Shown: positions 13,154 to 20,826 of the stretch, piece by piece
Position numbering within the stretch: the first letter of the stretch is position 1
Layout: every line of letters begins with the position of its first letter
From: a virus
IMG/VR virus record: IMGVR_UViG_3300035659_000453
Coordinates: 1 to 24,516 of that record
Direction: 5' to 3' (one strand)
Length of the DNA stretch: 24,516 nt
Position numbers and translations under genes: made by a program
Notes under the pieces: generated by a model
Database searches by the model: none
What the model saw: the letters and a program-made list of their open reading frames with translations, nothing else
What the model was told of the DNA's origin: nothing

Positions 13154-13192
13154 TCGGGGTTATATGTTTAATTATATAAGGGAATAGAACAG

Positions 13193-13447
13193 ATGACTGA
13201 ACAGGAAATCGAGGAGCTTAAGAGGAAAATGGCCGTGGAAAACTTCAAGTATTTAGCGTGGCTGGCCAACGCCGTCCACACCCAGTACCACATGAACGAC
13301 AGCGACGGGTTCGAGCAGGGCGACTGGCGGAAGTGCCCGCACCCGGTTTGCCTGTCCGTATATGGTACGGCCCGCCAGTTCGGCATCGAACCCACCCCAT
13401 CCGGCTTTGACAACCCCATGAAATCAGCGGAGGAACAGGCGGCGTGA
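13193..13447 (+). CDS. Hypothetical protein with Cys/His motif
   Basis: 84 residues. Begins MTEQEIEELKRKMAVENFKY, a charged helix, then LANAVHTQYHMNDSDG and KCPHPVCLSVYG, a likely metal site. The 39 bases upstream hold ATTATATAAGGG (13171-13182), identical to 6061-6072 and placed just before the start in both. The AAGGG probably acts as SD. Coupled to the phosphatase by GTGA. Confidence 0.58.
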   Translation: MTEQEIEELKRKMAVENFKYLAWLANAVHTQYHMNDSDGFEQGDWRKCPHPVCLSVYGTARQFGIEPTPSGFDNPMKSAEEQAA

Positions 13448-13893
13448 GGAATGTCGTCATCTGCGATCTGGACGGGACGCTGGCCAACATCGATCACCGC
13501 TTGGCCCTCATCACCAAATCCAAGCCCGCATGGGATCGATTCCACGCCATGTGTGTAGACGACATCGTGAACGATTGGTGTGCCGAACTGCTCCGGGTCT
13601 TATATAACGACGTGTACCTCATCGAGATCGTCTCCGCCCGCCCCCCCACCGTGAAAACGCACACAGTGAATTGGCTTAACAAACACAGAATCCCATTCGA
13701 CGGCCTGCACCTTTTGGGCGATAACAAGACGCCCGACCAAGTCTTGAAGCTGAATTGGTTTAATAAGGTCGCTCCCATGTGGGGACACCGGATCGCTTTC
13801 GTTATCGAGGACAGGCAACGGGTCGTCGATATGTGGCGGAGCGTCGGCCTCGTCTGTTTGCAACCCTACTCTTGGAAGGAGATCAACGAATGA
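13444..13893 (+). CDS. HAD phosphatase, PNKP 3'-phosphatase-like
   Basis: 149 residues from GTG 13444, overlapping the previous TGA, behind GGAGG. HAD motifs in order: DLDGTLA (8-14, nucleophile D8 and acid D10), IVSAR (62-66, Ser/Thr motif II), GDNKTPDQVLK (92-102, motif III Lys), and FVIEDRQRVVDMW (119-131, motif IV acidic pair). The length and HRL, ARPP and LGD contexts resemble the phosphatase half of T4 polynucleotide kinase and related free-standing phage phosphatases that remove 3' phosphates from nucleic acids; a nucleotide 5'-phosphatase is an alternative. Coupled to the methyltransferase fusion by ATGA. Confidence 0.75.
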   Translation: MRNVVICDLDGTLANIDHRLALITKSKPAWDRFHAMCVDDIVNDWCAELLRVLYNDVYLIEIVSARPPTVKTHTVNWLNKHRIPFDGLHLLGDNKTPDQVLKLNWFNKVAPMWGHRIAFVIEDRQRVVDMWRSVGLVCLQPYSWKEINE

Positions 13894-15119
13894 TCATCGA
13901 GAATGTCCCTATTGAAAAAATCAACCCCGCACAATACAACCCCCGCAAAGACCTGAAGCCCGGCGACCCGGAATACGAAACCATCAAGAAATCAATCGAC
14001 GAGTTTGGGTTCGTGGAACCGCTGGTCTGGAACCGCAAGACCGGGAACCTTGTGGGCGGCCACCAGCGTTTTAAAATCCTGAAAGACCGGGGCGACAAGA
14101 CCGTCCCCGTTTCCGTGATCGACATGGACACCACCAAAGAGAAGGCCCTGAACATCGCCCTTAATAAAATATCTGGTGTATGGGATAAGGGGGCCCTGCA
14201 AAATATCCTGCTCGAACTAAAGGCCATGGACTTCGACCTGTCCAAAATCGGGTTCAGTGCGGACGACCTGCTTGAGCAGTTCGGATTTGGGAACGAACTG
14301 ACCCAAGGGAATGGCGACCCCAACGACGCCCCCAAGGTTCCAAAGAAAACGGACATCAAGAAGGGCGACGTATATAAGCTCGGGGCCCACGAACTGATGT
14401 GCGGCGACTCGGCGGATATTCGGCAGGTGGAGCGATTCATGGGCCCCGACCGGGCCGACATGGTATTTACTGATCCCCCGTATGGTGTGGCGATTGGCGA
14501 CAAAAACAAGTTCTTAAACACCTTCCAGAAGGCCGGGCGGAACCTCGAAAACATCGAAGGCGACAAACTGAACGCTGGCGACCTGAAAAAAACGCTCATC
14601 GCCGTATTTATGAACATCCGGGAGATCATGAAGGACACCGCCTGTATATACGTCACGGCCCCGCAGGGCGGCGACCTCGGGCTGATGATGCTCGAAATGA
14701 TGCGTGAGGCCGGGCTCCCCGTTCGCCACGTCCTGAACTGGGTCAAGAACAGCCCGACCTTCTCGATGGGCCGCCTCGATTACGAATACCAGCACGAACC
14801 CATATTCTACACGTGGAAAAAGACCCACAAGCATTACGGCCTCGGCCAGTTCAATACGTCTGTCTGGTATGTAGATAAGCCCCGCAAATCCAAAGAACAC
14901 CCCACCATGAAGCCCGTGGAACTGATGCTGAACGCCATCCTGAACTCGACCAAGCCCGGGCAGATCGTGGCAGACTTCTTTGGCGGCTCCGGCTCCACCC
15001 TGATCGCCTGCCAGCAATCAAACCGCAAGTGCCGGACGATGGAAATAGAGTCCCTGTACTGTCAGGTGATCATCGACCGATGGGAATCGTTCACCGGGAA
15101 AAAAGCGAAGAAGATTTAA
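13890..15119 (+). CDS. ParB-domain/DNA methyltransferase fusion
   Basis: 409 residues from the ATG overlapping the phosphatase stop. Residues 1-130 are a ParB/Srx-like domain (IEKINPAQYNPR, FGFVEPLVWN, and GGHQR at 56-60). Residues about 155-409 are an amino-methyltransferase: LMCGDSADI, DPPYGV (195-200, catalytic), HPTMKPVELM (337-346) and the SAM-binding DFFGGSGSTLIA (362-373). The order DPPY before the FxGxG motif is the beta arrangement, as in many N4-cytosine or N6-adenine enzymes. This two-domain protein is common in phages and usually precedes the terminase, probably modifying phage DNA against host restriction. Target sequence cannot be read. Last gene before the promoter gap. Confidence 0.88.
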   Translation: MIIENVPIEKINPAQYNPRKDLKPGDPEYETIKKSIDEFGFVEPLVWNRKTGNLVGGHQRFKILKDRGDKTVPVSVIDMDTTKEKALNIALNKISGVWDKGALQNILLELKAMDFDLSKIGFSADDLLEQFGFGNELTQGNGDPNDAPKVPKKTDIKKGDVYKLGAHELMCGDSADIRQVERFMGPDRADMVFTDPPYGVAIGDKNKFLNTFQKAGRNLENIEGDKLNAGDLKKTLIAVFMNIREIMKDTACIYVTAPQGGDLGLMMLEMMREAGLPVRHVLNWVKNSPTFSMGRLDYEYQHEPIFYTWKKTHKHYGLGQFNTSVWYVDKPRKSKEHPTMKPVELMLNAILNSTKPGQIVADFFGGSGSTLIACQQSNRKCRTMEIESLYCQVIIDRWESFTGKKAKKI

Positions 15120-15128
15120 CGCTCCACC

Positions 15129-15233
15129 GTTTACACTAAACCATGAACTATAAACCAATTACTTTTTTTCTTATATACACTGATCTCTATTAAAAAATAA
15201 CCATTGACAAACACACCTCTCTGGCCTTAAGAT
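15129..15233 (+). promoter_or_regulatory. Promoter region of packaging/head operon
   Basis: The 121-base gap 15120-15240 is markedly AT-rich. It has an inverted repeat GTTTA-CAC-TAAAC (15129-15141), the element AATTACTTTTTTTCTTATATAC (15157-15178) shared in near-identical form with 2974-2992, and TTGACA (15204-15209) 18 bases before TAAGAT (15228-15233). The last pair would start RNA within a few bases of the ATG at 15241. Which element is the true late promoter is undecided. Confidence 0.55.
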
Positions 15234-15240
15234 TTTAGGC

Positions 15241-15723
15241 ATGAGAAATGGCCGCCCGTCATCCTGCACACCTGAAATCACCAAAAAAATCTGCGAGTAT
15301 TTAAACCAAGGACTCTCCAAAGAAGATTCCGCCGTCATGTCCGGGATCGCCAAGGGAACGATATTCGAGTGGCAAAAGAAGCACCCCAAGTTCTATGAGG
15401 CCGTTGAAAAAGCCATCACGGAATTTAAGCTGATGAACCTGAAAGTTATCCAGCAGGCGGCCAAGCCAAAAACGTTCGGCGGCGGCGGGAGCTGGCAAGC
15501 GTCGGCGTGGATGCTGGAACGGAAGTTTCAAAACGAATACTACGTCCGCCAGCGGCTTGAGCATGGGTTCGACGAACGGATGCTTCAGGAAATATCCTCA
15601 AAGATCATCGCCATCGTTCACCGGGTCGCACCGGACATTTGCCCGGGGTGCAAGACCCACCTGAATATCTCACCAAAGATCGCCGAAGAACTCGTCGCCC
15701 TCTCTGGTATCTTGGTGAAATGA
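15241..15723 (+). CDS. terS: Terminase small subunit
   Basis: 160 residues. GRPSSCTPEITKKICEYLNQ, GLSKEDSAVMSGIAKGTIFE and WQKKHPKFYEAVEKA match the N-terminal helix-turn-helix of phage small terminases that bind the packaging site. A central helical oligomerisation segment follows (LKVIQQAAKPK, SWQASAWMLERKF), and CPGCKTH near the end may bind zinc. The place directly before the large subunit supports the call. The ATG has only a weak TTAGG upstream and lies close to the likely -10, so a near-leaderless transcript is possible. Shares ATGA with the next gene. Confidence 0.82.
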   Translation: MRNGRPSSCTPEITKKICEYLNQGLSKEDSAVMSGIAKGTIFEWQKKHPKFYEAVEKAITEFKLMNLKVIQQAAKPKTFGGGGSWQASAWMLERKFQNEYYVRQRLEHGFDERMLQEISSKIIAIVHRVAPDICPGCKTHLNISPKIAEELVALSGILVK

Positions 15724-17267
15724 GAGACTACCAAGAGCAACACACCGAGATCGACGCCAAGTTCCAGAAACGAATTTTTGAAAATCTGATCGCCGGATTC
15801 AAAGCCCGGTCGATTGACCTGACCGCCTTCATCCCCGAAGCGTGGAACATCATCGAGCCCGCCACCAACTTCATGCCCAACTGGCACATTGACTGCATCG
15901 CCGAACACCTCCAAGCCGTGACCAACGGCGAGATACGAAACCTCGTGATCAATATGCCGCCCCGGAACGGCAAGAGCAATCTTGTGTCCAAGCTCTGGCC
16001 CGCATGGTCGTGGACAAAGCGGCCCGGCCTCCGCTGGATTTTTATTTCCTACTCACAGCAACTCGCCGAGGCGTTCTCGAAGGATCGCCGGGACATTGTC
16101 GAATCGGATTGGTACGGCGAGAACTGGGGCAACGTCGTCAAGCTCATGCCCGACCAGAACCAGAAGCGTGAATTTATGAACACCGCCCGGGGCACGATGA
16201 TGGCCACCTCCATCGGCGGAACCCTGACCGGGAAGGGAGCCGACATCATCGTCATCGACGACGGCATCGACCCCAAGCGAGCCCACAGCAAAGCGGAGCG
16301 TGAATCAACGGTGCGGTTCGTGAAGCAGGTCGTGTCCACCCGCATCAACGACAAAAAGACCGGGGCCATCGTCGAGATATCCCAGCGGACGCACAAGCAG
16401 GACATCTCCGGGACGCTCTTGGCCGAGGGCAATTACGTTCACCTGAACCTGCCCGCCATCGCACCAAAGACCACGATGGTTTACTTCCCCATTTCAAAGA
16501 AGCAGATGATCCGGGAGCCCGGCGATATCCTTCACAACGACCGAGAGGATCGGACGGTACTCGAACAGCAGAAGGTGAAGATGCTCCTGCCCGGAATGAC
16601 GCAGGGGCAAGCCTTCGAGGCCCAGTACCAGCAGAACCCCACGTCGGACGAGGGCGGTATGTTCCGACGGGAATACTGGAAATATCACAAGGTTCCGCCG
16701 CAAATCATCTGGCGTCAATGGACGTGGGACACGGCGATGGAGGACGGCGAGACGAACGACTACACCGTCGGGGCCCTGCTGTGCTACCACGGTCAAGGCG
16801 TGTGCATCGAACGGGTCGTGCGGGCGAGGATGCAATACCCGGAACTGAAGCGGACGGTCGAGAGCGAGTGGGCGGCCCGCCCCGGCAACATACTCCTGAT
16901 CGAGGACAAGGTTTCCGGGAAGTCTCTGGCCCAAGACCTGATCCGATCCACGTCCCTCCCGATCAAGAAGGTTCAGGTGAAAGGCGACAAGGTGTTCCGG
17001 GCCGGATTGGCTTCGCCATATTTTTCTTCGAGTCGGGTTTCCGTCAAGGAAGGCGAACTTTGGGTGGCGGAATTGATCGAAGAGTTTGCGGAGTTTCCAA
17101 ATTCGGAGTATAAAGATCAGGTGGACGCAATCTGTCAAGGCATCAACGAGTTTTATTTAAGCCAAACGAATCCGTCGGCGATCTTGGTGGGAAGCGGTGT
17201 CGCTCTCCCTATCGCCTCGAATGGCAATGGCAACGGGGGCCACGCCTCATTCCCCGATTGGATGTAA
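15720..17267 (+). CDS. terL: Terminase large subunit (ATPase/nuclease)
   Basis: 515 residues from the ATG overlapping the small subunit stop. The ATPase domain has a Walker A-type MPPRNGKS (79-86), Walker B IIVIDD (176-181) and a coupling region near 219-226. The RNase H-like nuclease domain has WDTA (336-339), LLIEDKVSGKS (392-402) and the late KDQVDA (465-470), giving the acidic triad D337, E395 and D466 or D469. The enzyme pumps DNA into proheads and cuts it at genome ends. The Gly/Asn-rich tail, about 500-510, is disordered. Length and layout are normal for Terminase_6-type enzymes. Confidence 0.95.
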   Translation: MRDYQEQHTEIDAKFQKRIFENLIAGFKARSIDLTAFIPEAWNIIEPATNFMPNWHIDCIAEHLQAVTNGEIRNLVINMPPRNGKSNLVSKLWPAWSWTKRPGLRWIFISYSQQLAEAFSKDRRDIVESDWYGENWGNVVKLMPDQNQKREFMNTARGTMMATSIGGTLTGKGADIIVIDDGIDPKRAHSKAERESTVRFVKQVVSTRINDKKTGAIVEISQRTHKQDISGTLLAEGNYVHLNLPAIAPKTTMVYFPISKKQMIREPGDILHNDREDRTVLEQQKVKMLLPGMTQGQAFEAQYQQNPTSDEGGMFRREYWKYHKVPPQIIWRQWTWDTAMEDGETNDYTVGALLCYHGQGVCIERVVRARMQYPELKRTVESEWAARPGNILLIEDKVSGKSLAQDLIRSTSLPIKKVQVKGDKVFRAGLASPYFSSSRVSVKEGELWVAELIEEFAEFPNSEYKDQVDAICQGINEFYLSQTNPSAILVGSGVALPIASNGNGNGGHASFPDWM

Positions 17268-17282
17268 AGGCGAGGTGCAGGG

Positions 17283-19127
17283 ATGAAAAAGAAAAAAATC
17301 AATTTGCCGAAAAAATCAATCGCAGGAGACTGGATGGAATCAGCGGGCCTCGGGAATAAACCCACCGCCCGGATGGCCCCGGTCACGATGGATAACTCAA
17401 GTTATGACCCCGACCGAGAGTTTCTCGAAATCCAAAACAACCCCGTAAGAAATCCCGTGATCGCTTTCCACGAAGCCCTGCGGGCCGGAAAGGTTCAGGT
17501 CGAAGAAGCGTGGCTGTACGAAGGACGCTTTGACGAACGGGGTTCCTTGATGAAGGAATCGTCCCACCTCGATTTCAACGGCCTCGTCGTTCCCTATCGG
17601 CTCCGCCACGTCGTGGGTCAGGAATACAACCAAGCCCTCGAAGCCGCCAAGAAACAATTTATTGCCCTGCCCGATAAAAACAAACGCCTCGAAGAAGCGA
17701 AGGCCAAGCACCTCCGGGCGGTCGAATCACTCAAGAAAGAAAAGCTCCTCGAAGAAGATTTTAACACCGACACCATCCAGCAACCTTACGACGCCGCCCA
17801 ATATACCGAGTACGCTCCGACCTACGGCGGCCCGTTCAATAAACAGCTCTACATTTACGATTACCTGACCATGCATGCCCGGGCCTTTGAGGCGAAGAAT
17901 CACAACCCACTGGCCAAGCGGATCGTTGACGTGCTGGCCCAGTACGCTTTCGGACGGCGGTTCAAGGTCATTATCAAGAACCCCAAGCAGAAAAAGGTGT
18001 GGGAGGACTTCGAGAAGCAGTACAAAATCACTCACAAGATTTCAAAGTTTTGGTCGAGAGAGTATTTAACATTCGGGGAGCTGATGATCGACAAGATCAG
18101 GTGGGATTCACTTGACCCGTCGACGGTATGGGACATCATCACGAACCCCGACGACATCGGTGAGGTTTATTATTATTACCAGAATTACCCCACCGCATAC
18201 CAGACTTTCACGGGTTACCGTGTCAAGGGTGAGCCGGGTTCCGAAAAACAACAACCACTGAAATATGTGATACGGCAACTTCCAGCTCACCAGATTTTGC
18301 ATATCAAAGCGAACGTGTCCTCGATGGAGAAGCGGGGCCGTTCGTTCCTGTTCCCGATCCTCGGCTGGCTGAAGCGAATCAAAGACCTCTACAACGCCGA
18401 AGTGCTGAAAGCCCAGCTCGAGGCGTCGTTCATTTGGGACGACACCATCGACGGGAATGCCGGGGACGTGGCCGCCCACGCTTCGCAGTATTCGACGATG
18501 CCCAAGCCCGCCTCCGTGTTCGTTCATAACAAAGCCGTTGAGCGTAAGCCCATGCCCGCCATGACCGGATCGACCCGGGGAAGCGTCGGCGTGTCGGACG
18601 AGATACTCGGCTTCATCGCCACGTCCATTGGCATCCCGAAAGAGTTTTTTAACGTGATGGGTGCGGGATCGTCCAATCGGGCGAGTGCCGTTCAATCAGC
18701 GGAACCGTTCGAGAAAGTGATCGAGGACTTGCAAGCGGACTTTGAACACCTCCTCCACAACATTGCCGAGGAAGTATTCGAGCAGGCCAACGTCCCTTAC
18801 GAGAAAGGCGACGTTGAGTTTGGATTCCCGTCCGTCACCAAGGACACGACGACCGAGGCGATCAAGAATATCTCCTTCAGCGAGACGATGGGTTACATCG
18901 ACCACCAGACCGCTTCCGAAATGATCGCCGCTGAAATGAACATCACGACCTACGATTACAAGGCGGTTCAGGATGCCATCAAAAAGGACTCGGTCAACAA
19001 GGCCGACCCTCTCCTGCCGCCAGCGGGCCGCTTCCCAGCCCCCCCGCCAACGCTCGACGATGGCGAAGGTTCGCCTATTCGGGGCAACGGGGCAAAGAAG
19101 CTCAAGGCCCAGCTTAAAACCCTATGA
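17283..19127 (+). CDS. Portal protein
   Basis: 614 residues, between terminase and minor head gene; AGGTGCAGGG is the SD region. The core includes NPLAKRIVDVLAQYAFG, SREYLTFGELMIDKI, EVYYYYQNYPTAYQT, RQLPAHQILHIKAN and RGRSFLFPILGWLKR, followed by SIGIPKEFFNVMGAGSSNRA, the recurring order of dodecameric phage portals (clip, wing, stem). A basic N-terminal extension (MKKKKINLPKK) and a Pro-rich C-terminus (PAGRFPAPPPT) flank it. The portal forms the DNA entry ring at one capsid vertex. It is long compared with typical 400-520 residue portals. Confidence 0.88.
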   Translation: MKKKKINLPKKSIAGDWMESAGLGNKPTARMAPVTMDNSSYDPDREFLEIQNNPVRNPVIAFHEALRAGKVQVEEAWLYEGRFDERGSLMKESSHLDFNGLVVPYRLRHVVGQEYNQALEAAKKQFIALPDKNKRLEEAKAKHLRAVESLKKEKLLEEDFNTDTIQQPYDAAQYTEYAPTYGGPFNKQLYIYDYLTMHARAFEAKNHNPLAKRIVDVLAQYAFGRRFKVIIKNPKQKKVWEDFEKQYKITHKISKFWSREYLTFGELMIDKIRWDSLDPSTVWDIITNPDDIGEVYYYYQNYPTAYQTFTGYRVKGEPGSEKQQPLKYVIRQLPAHQILHIKANVSSMEKRGRSFLFPILGWLKRIKDLYNAEVLKAQLEASFIWDDTIDGNAGDVAAHASQYSTMPKPASVFVHNKAVERKPMPAMTGSTRGSVGVSDEILGFIATSIGIPKEFFNVMGAGSSNRASAVQSAEPFEKVIEDLQADFEHLLHNIAEEVFEQANVPYEKGDVEFGFPSVTKDTTTEAIKNISFSETMGYIDHQTASEMIAAEMNITTYDYKAVQDAIKKDSVNKADPLLPPAGRFPAPPPTLDDGEGSPIRGNGAKKLKAQLKTL

Positions 19128-20122
19128 GGCATAAACAAGACCGCACCATCGAGCGATTAGAAGTCGAGAGCCTCCGGGCCATCGACAAGCTCGTGATGCA
19201 GGGGTCTTTGGGCGTCAAGGCCATTTGGGACGAGGCCATCGATTCCATGCGGAACTCGGTGATCGAGGAATACCGCCGGGACTTTGGCCGGGACAAATGG
19301 AACCTGACGCTGGCCGCCAAGATGGGAACCTTCAATCGGATCGACCGCCGGATCGCCGCAACGCTGTCTGCATTTCACTCGGCCTCGATCCTGATGGCCT
19401 CCATGGTTTTTAGGGACATTTATTTCCAGGGCGTACTGAGAAACGCTTGGATGATCGATCAGGTAACGCCGCCCTCCTACGACGTGAAGCTCCCGAAGTC
19501 GCCCATGTTCAAAGAGGCCGACCCTGTTTATCGGGGCCCGGAATCGGACACGGCGTGGAAGGTTCGCTGGTCGGCGTGGATGGACGCTTATCGGGCGTCA
19601 CTCAATCAGAACCTTCGCCTCGGGGCCATGAACGAATCCGAGATCAACGACGCCGCCGACGAGGTGGAAGCGACCCGGCCCGGGAGCCCGCAAGCCGATA
19701 TGTGGAACGCCATCGAGAAGGTTTACACGAATCAGGCGGACACCGTTTACTCGTCGGCACAGATCGACGTGTCGGAAGCGAATCCGCAATTAGAGATTGT
19801 GGAGATTTGGCAAACCCGTTATTATGACCGTGTCTGCGACATCTGCGATGAGAACCGTGGGCTGACCCGGGACGAGGCCGACAGCGACATTCCGGCCCAT
19901 CCCAACTGCGGATGCTTCTGGCGGCTCGTGCCGAAGTCGTGGCGGGCCCTGTTGATGTCGGGCGATCAGAACGACGTGGCGATAGCGAAGGCGATGGACG
20001 CCTCGGGCGAGGTTCCCAACGCCATGCTGATTTTTAACGACGACGGGAAGCTGGTGGGATCGACGATTGTCGAGTTTGATACGTGGGCCGAAAATAAGAT
20101 GGCCCCAATTCAGTCAAGGTAA
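19124..20122 (+). CDS. Minor head protein (Mu gpF/SPP1 gp7-like)
   Basis: 332 residues, ATGA-linked to the portal gene. The N-terminal 200 residues are helical and charged. At 238-264, VCDICDENRGLT followed by IPAHPNCGCFWR has the C-x2-C and HPNCxC signature of the Mu gpF-like minor head domain, which binds a metal. Such proteins enter the prohead with the portal and assist DNA packaging or ejection. About 65 residues follow the motif, including an acidic, Ala-rich helix. Position between portal and protease is standard. Confidence 0.83.
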   Translation: MRHKQDRTIERLEVESLRAIDKLVMQGSLGVKAIWDEAIDSMRNSVIEEYRRDFGRDKWNLTLAAKMGTFNRIDRRIAATLSAFHSASILMASMVFRDIYFQGVLRNAWMIDQVTPPSYDVKLPKSPMFKEADPVYRGPESDTAWKVRWSAWMDAYRASLNQNLRLGAMNESEINDAADEVEATRPGSPQADMWNAIEKVYTNQADTVYSSAQIDVSEANPQLEIVEIWQTRYYDRVCDICDENRGLTRDEADSDIPAHPNCGCFWRLVPKSWRALLMSGDQNDVAIAKAMDASGEVPNAMLIFNDDGKLVGSTIVEFDTWAENKMAPIQSR

Positions 20123-20131
20123 GGAGACGAG

Positions 20132-20617
20132 ATGGCGAAGAATGTGGCGGACGTTTTAGAAGGACGGGCATCAACCCTTTACGAAAAGATCGGGTCGAAC
20201 CTCGCTGTCTCTAACGTGCTGATGGCCCTCTTGGGCCGCTTGGTGATCATGGCCCAACAGAACGGCAAGCCCATCGAGGGCATCTCCTTGGACACGCCGA
20301 TCTTCTTTGGCCGTTCCATCCGGGCCCGCATCAAGTTCAATACCCTCTCGATGACACGCTCCCCGCTGGGCCTATGGGCCCCGGCGGACGATCTCGTCAA
20401 GTACACGCAGTCGAGATCGATGCACCTCGCCAAGGTTCTCGAACGCAACAACGGCGTCAAGGTATTCTTCGCCAAGTTCTGCGAGGAGATCGACCAATTT
20501 TGCAAGCACAAACAAATCAAATGGAGTGACCTGAAGATTGAGAAGGCTCTCATCACGCCCGACAATTTAATGGTTGTGACGTTTTCAAAGGAGCATGTAA
20601 GCTTATGGGAGAGATAG
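20132..20617 (+). CDS. Hypothetical head-region protein
   Basis: 161 residues; AAGGAG lies six bases before the ATG. Hydrophobic VSNVLMALLGRLVIMAQQNG is a buried helix rather than a clear membrane span. SIRARIKFNTLSM and the C-terminal basic helix (FCKHKQIKWSDLKIEKALI) give no family. Location among capsid genes suggests a virion or assembly role. Overlaps the next gene by 13 bases. Confidence 0.6.
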   Translation: MAKNVADVLEGRASTLYEKIGSNLAVSNVLMALLGRLVIMAQQNGKPIEGISLDTPIFFGRSIRARIKFNTLSMTRSPLGLWAPADDLVKYTQSRSMHLAKVLERNNGVKVFFAKFCEEIDQFCKHKQIKWSDLKIEKALITPDNLMVVTFSKEHVSLWER

Positions 20618-20826
20618 GAGAGCTTTCGAGAGACGAACAGGATTTGATTTTTGAATACCGACGGGTCAAGGCCCTGCGTCATGGCGACCTGATTGTGTCC
20701 GTCAAGAACGAGGAAATGGTCAAGCTGTGGGTGACGACGCAGACCACGAAGAAGATCGATCTCGATGGCCTACGCAACGGAAAAAAATTGATGGAGGTGA
20801 CCCCCAATGACAAAGCTTGTAATTAA
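20605..20826 (+). CDS. Hypothetical small head-region protein
   Basis: 73 residues; the SD AAAGGAG is about twelve bases upstream, inside the previous gene. Sequence SRDEQDLIFEYRRVKALRHG then LIVSVKNEEMVKLWVTTQT is a small basic helix-beta protein. Its 3' end carries the GGAGGTGA SD and first codons of the protease gene. No homolog family recognised. Confidence 0.55.
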   Translation: MGEIGELSRDEQDLIFEYRRVKALRHGDLIVSVKNEEMVKLWVTTQTTKKIDLDGLRNGKKLMEVTPNDKACN

